The notes under the pieces: generated by a model
Databases searched by the model: none
Told to the model about the DNA's origin: nothing
The model's input: only the letters and a program-made list of their open reading frames with translations
From: Todiramphus chloris collaris
Taxonomy: Eukaryota > Chordata > Aves > Coraciiformes > Alcedinidae
Length of the DNA: 64,000 nucleotides
Direction of reading: 5' to 3'
NCBI GenBank assembly: GCA_025345505.1
Contig: JANVCC010000021.1
Span: forward strand, 30,502,826-30,566,825
Part shown: in pieces, positions 62,206 through 64,000 of the stretch
How positions within the stretch are numbered: position 1 is the first letter of the stretch
How the letters are laid out: the number at the start of each line of letters is the position of its first letter
Program-made: the position numbers and the translations under genes

Positions 62206-63030
62206 TCATAGAATCATAGAATAGTTTGGGTTGGAAGGGACCTTAAAGATAAGCAAATTCCAATTCCCCTGCCATAGGCAGCAACATCTTTCACCAGACC
62301 ATGAAGGCAGGAGATGGGATGTCTGATGGAGTTTCACTACTCTTTAAACAAGCAGAAACAATGAATGGGTAGTTGTATAGTAGGGGCATACTGTGCAATT
62401 CATAATCTTTTAGATAGTGGTTGTCTTAGGGAACAGGACAACTGAACATATTGAGGCACCTGCTCATGCTGAACAGACATTTTTGTGGCAAGAATAAGAA
62501 TTTTAGGTTTTAGGTCTCTGAAACAGTGACAAAGAAGAGAAGATGAAGTAAATGACCACCAGAGGTCACAAAAGACCACCAAGGGGAGAAAAGACCCTAA
62601 CCCTTATTTTATTATGCATACTCAAACTATGTAAATGAATTCCAGGAATCCATTAGCATAACACTGCCCTTTCTAAGAAATATAATGAATATGTATGTTT
62701 ATCCTGCATATAAACTATGTACCTAGCTTGCAACAGTATGCACATTTGAAGGACTGACCTGCTGTGTGTCCAGCACCACAAAATAAAGAATACTTGCTTA
62801 ATAACTTTGGTTATTGATTTTTTTCACTGCATCAACCAGGTTGCTCAAGGCCCATCCAACCTGGCCTTGAACACTTCCAGGGATGGGGCATCCACAGCTC
62901 CTCTAGGCACTTCTCACCACCCTCATAGTGAAGGACTTCTTCCTTACATGAAATCTAAATCTACCCTCCTTCAGTTTAAATCCATTACCCCTTGTCCTAT
63001 CACTACATGCCCTTTTTCAGACTCTGCAGT
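62206..63030 (-). mobile_element. CR1 3' end split by a solo LTR
   Basis: The tail TTCATAGAATCATAGAATAG and GGTTGGAAGGGACCTTAAAG run to 62301. CR1 sequence resumes at 62839 with GGTTGCTCAAGGCCCATCC, CTTGAACACTTCCAGGGATG and TACCCCTTGTCCTATCAC, to about 63030. Between them lies the LTR at 62302-62834. The CR1 is on the minus strand. Confidence 0.95.
62302..62834 (+). mobile_element. Solo LTR (533 bp, 4-bp TSD) inside CR1
   Basis: The sequence starts TGAAGGCAGG and ends CACTGCATCA. The exact duplication ACCA flanks it (62298-62301 and 62835-62838). Removing the LTR and one ACCA restores the usual CR1 wording CCAGACCAGGTTGCTC. TATA-like CATATAAAC lies at about 62708-62716 and AATAAA at 62782-62787, giving plus orientation. 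Layout and 4-bp duplication match the LTR at 23989-24497, so both are probably related class I (gamma-like) LTRs. No viral genes remain. Confidence 0.92.
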
Positions 63031-64000
63031 CATGTCATGTACTTTCACCAGTGCAAAGGTTTTCTACAGTTTGACATGCGTAAAATGCATTTCGTATCAT
63101 GATGTATTTGACAAAGGAGTGTATTTTCTATTGCTTCTGTTAAAACACAATGTGCAGAGAAACACATCAGAGGGGAAGAAGCAAACCTGGTTTTTTTGCC
63201 TGTATTTTGTGTGCTCTGCAGACTGATGTAAGTGCTGATCCACACAACAACTTTTATATTGTTACTGAGGTTCTTTTCATTTCAGACTGCTTTAAAATAA
63301 AGCACCTCAGCTTCACTTCTCCCACCCTGATATGTTAACAGTTGCTTCCATCATACTTCAGGTAAAGACCAACTACAGAGGGAAACAAATATATCTTCTC
63401 CCCTATAGCTCTACAGGAACTCATATAAATTGGTAATCCCATGTGTGGGAATAGAGTAATGAGAATCAAAGGTAAACAAGTTTATAAAAGTTTATTTCAA
63501 CAATGTCCATTCATGTTCACTATTCAATATGGAACACCAAATAAAATAGTTGAATTTTTTTTAATAGTTCTATTTTGTGTTAGGCACTCATAACACAGTA
63601 GAACAAAAGTGAAATTAAAATCTGATTTAATAGGAACAATGGCATAACTCAAAACAGAATCCAGGTGTTTAGATGAACATTTGCAAAATACTGATTTATG
63701 CTGGATATCATACCCCTGTAGCACTAAAAAGGTTTTAAAAAGTGTTACATCCAGAAGACAGCTTGAAAACATTGGAAGCTTGAAAATGAGGTAGAATATT
63801 TTTTTTCATGGGCCCTAAGAAGACCTTCTACTTGTGGTGATATTCACCTTTGATGTATTTCTGTCTAAATTATTGTCTCCATCCCATGTTTGTGATAGAC
63901 TCATTTTGCTCAAAATTTTCCAGTATTGAAAAAAATTACATGGTTTGCCCAATTTAAGTCAATGACTGTGTCATCTAAGCTGATAGAGCTTCTCTTTTGC
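63031..64000. other. Unique AT-rich DNA to window end
   Basis: No gene or repeat recognised. Confidence 0.6.

Overview
The window looks like an AT-rich, gene-poor stretch of a bird genome. The main evidence is the abundance of CR1-type LINE fragments. They carry the typical avian tail (8-bp TCATAGAA repeats next to a GGTTGGAAGGGACC-like block), they are truncated at the 5' end, and they still encode recognisable pieces of CR1 proteins: an ORF1 esterase-like stretch, the endonuclease-RT linker, RT motifs and the ORF2 C-terminus. There are also at least seven complete solo LTRs of several avian endogenous-retrovirus types. Six of them are flanked by exact target-site duplications that I could read directly. 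I found no intact transposon or retroviral gene, no tRNA or rRNA, and no CRISPR array. The species cannot be fixed from this sequence alone.

Layout. 1-5.2 kb: a patchwork of four CR1 copies, one split by a 353-bp solo LTR and one joining an ORF1 esterase-like segment directly to a CR1 3' end. 5.2-20.9 kb: mostly unique AT-rich DNA with one CR1 endonuclease-RT linker scrap, one CR1 3' end and a 375-bp solo LTR. 21-24.7 kb: the best-preserved CR1 (RT motifs visible), an LTR fragment, a convergent CR1, a 509-bp solo LTR and a short CR1 tail. 24.9-26.1 kb: an abrupt GC-rich island with four short exons on the plus strand. All their junctions are phase 2, and together they encode an N-terminus plus a PH-domain-like region resembling the ARHGAP20/TAGAP family. 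No RhoGAP-domain exons were recognised. 26.4-30.35 kb: a tandem array of about 21 copies of a roughly 192-bp unit. Each unit holds a 96-bp exon-sized core between a pyrimidine-rich tract ending in AG and a donor-like AAAG(G/A)TAAGT. 30.6-33 kb: two LTRs. 33-49 kb: mostly unique AT-rich DNA with a few CR1 tails and decayed CR1 RT pieces. 49.3-50.7 kb: a decayed CR1 followed by a ~48-bp minisatellite. 52.2-56.9 kb: two solo LTRs of one family in opposite orientation. 58.3-59.1 kb: an ancient L3/CR1 relative interrupted by a younger CR1 tail. 62.2-63 kb: a CR1 split by a 533-bp solo LTR.

The only candidate host coding sequence is the small PH-domain gene fragment at 25.0-25.9 kb. The most unusual structure is the 192-bp array just downstream on the same strand, because its units look like repeated exon-intron modules. 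Whether the array belongs to the gene, is an intronic VNTR, or is an unrelated satellite cannot be settled from the sequence. The rest is a record of retroelement insertion, nesting and recombination in non-coding DNA.
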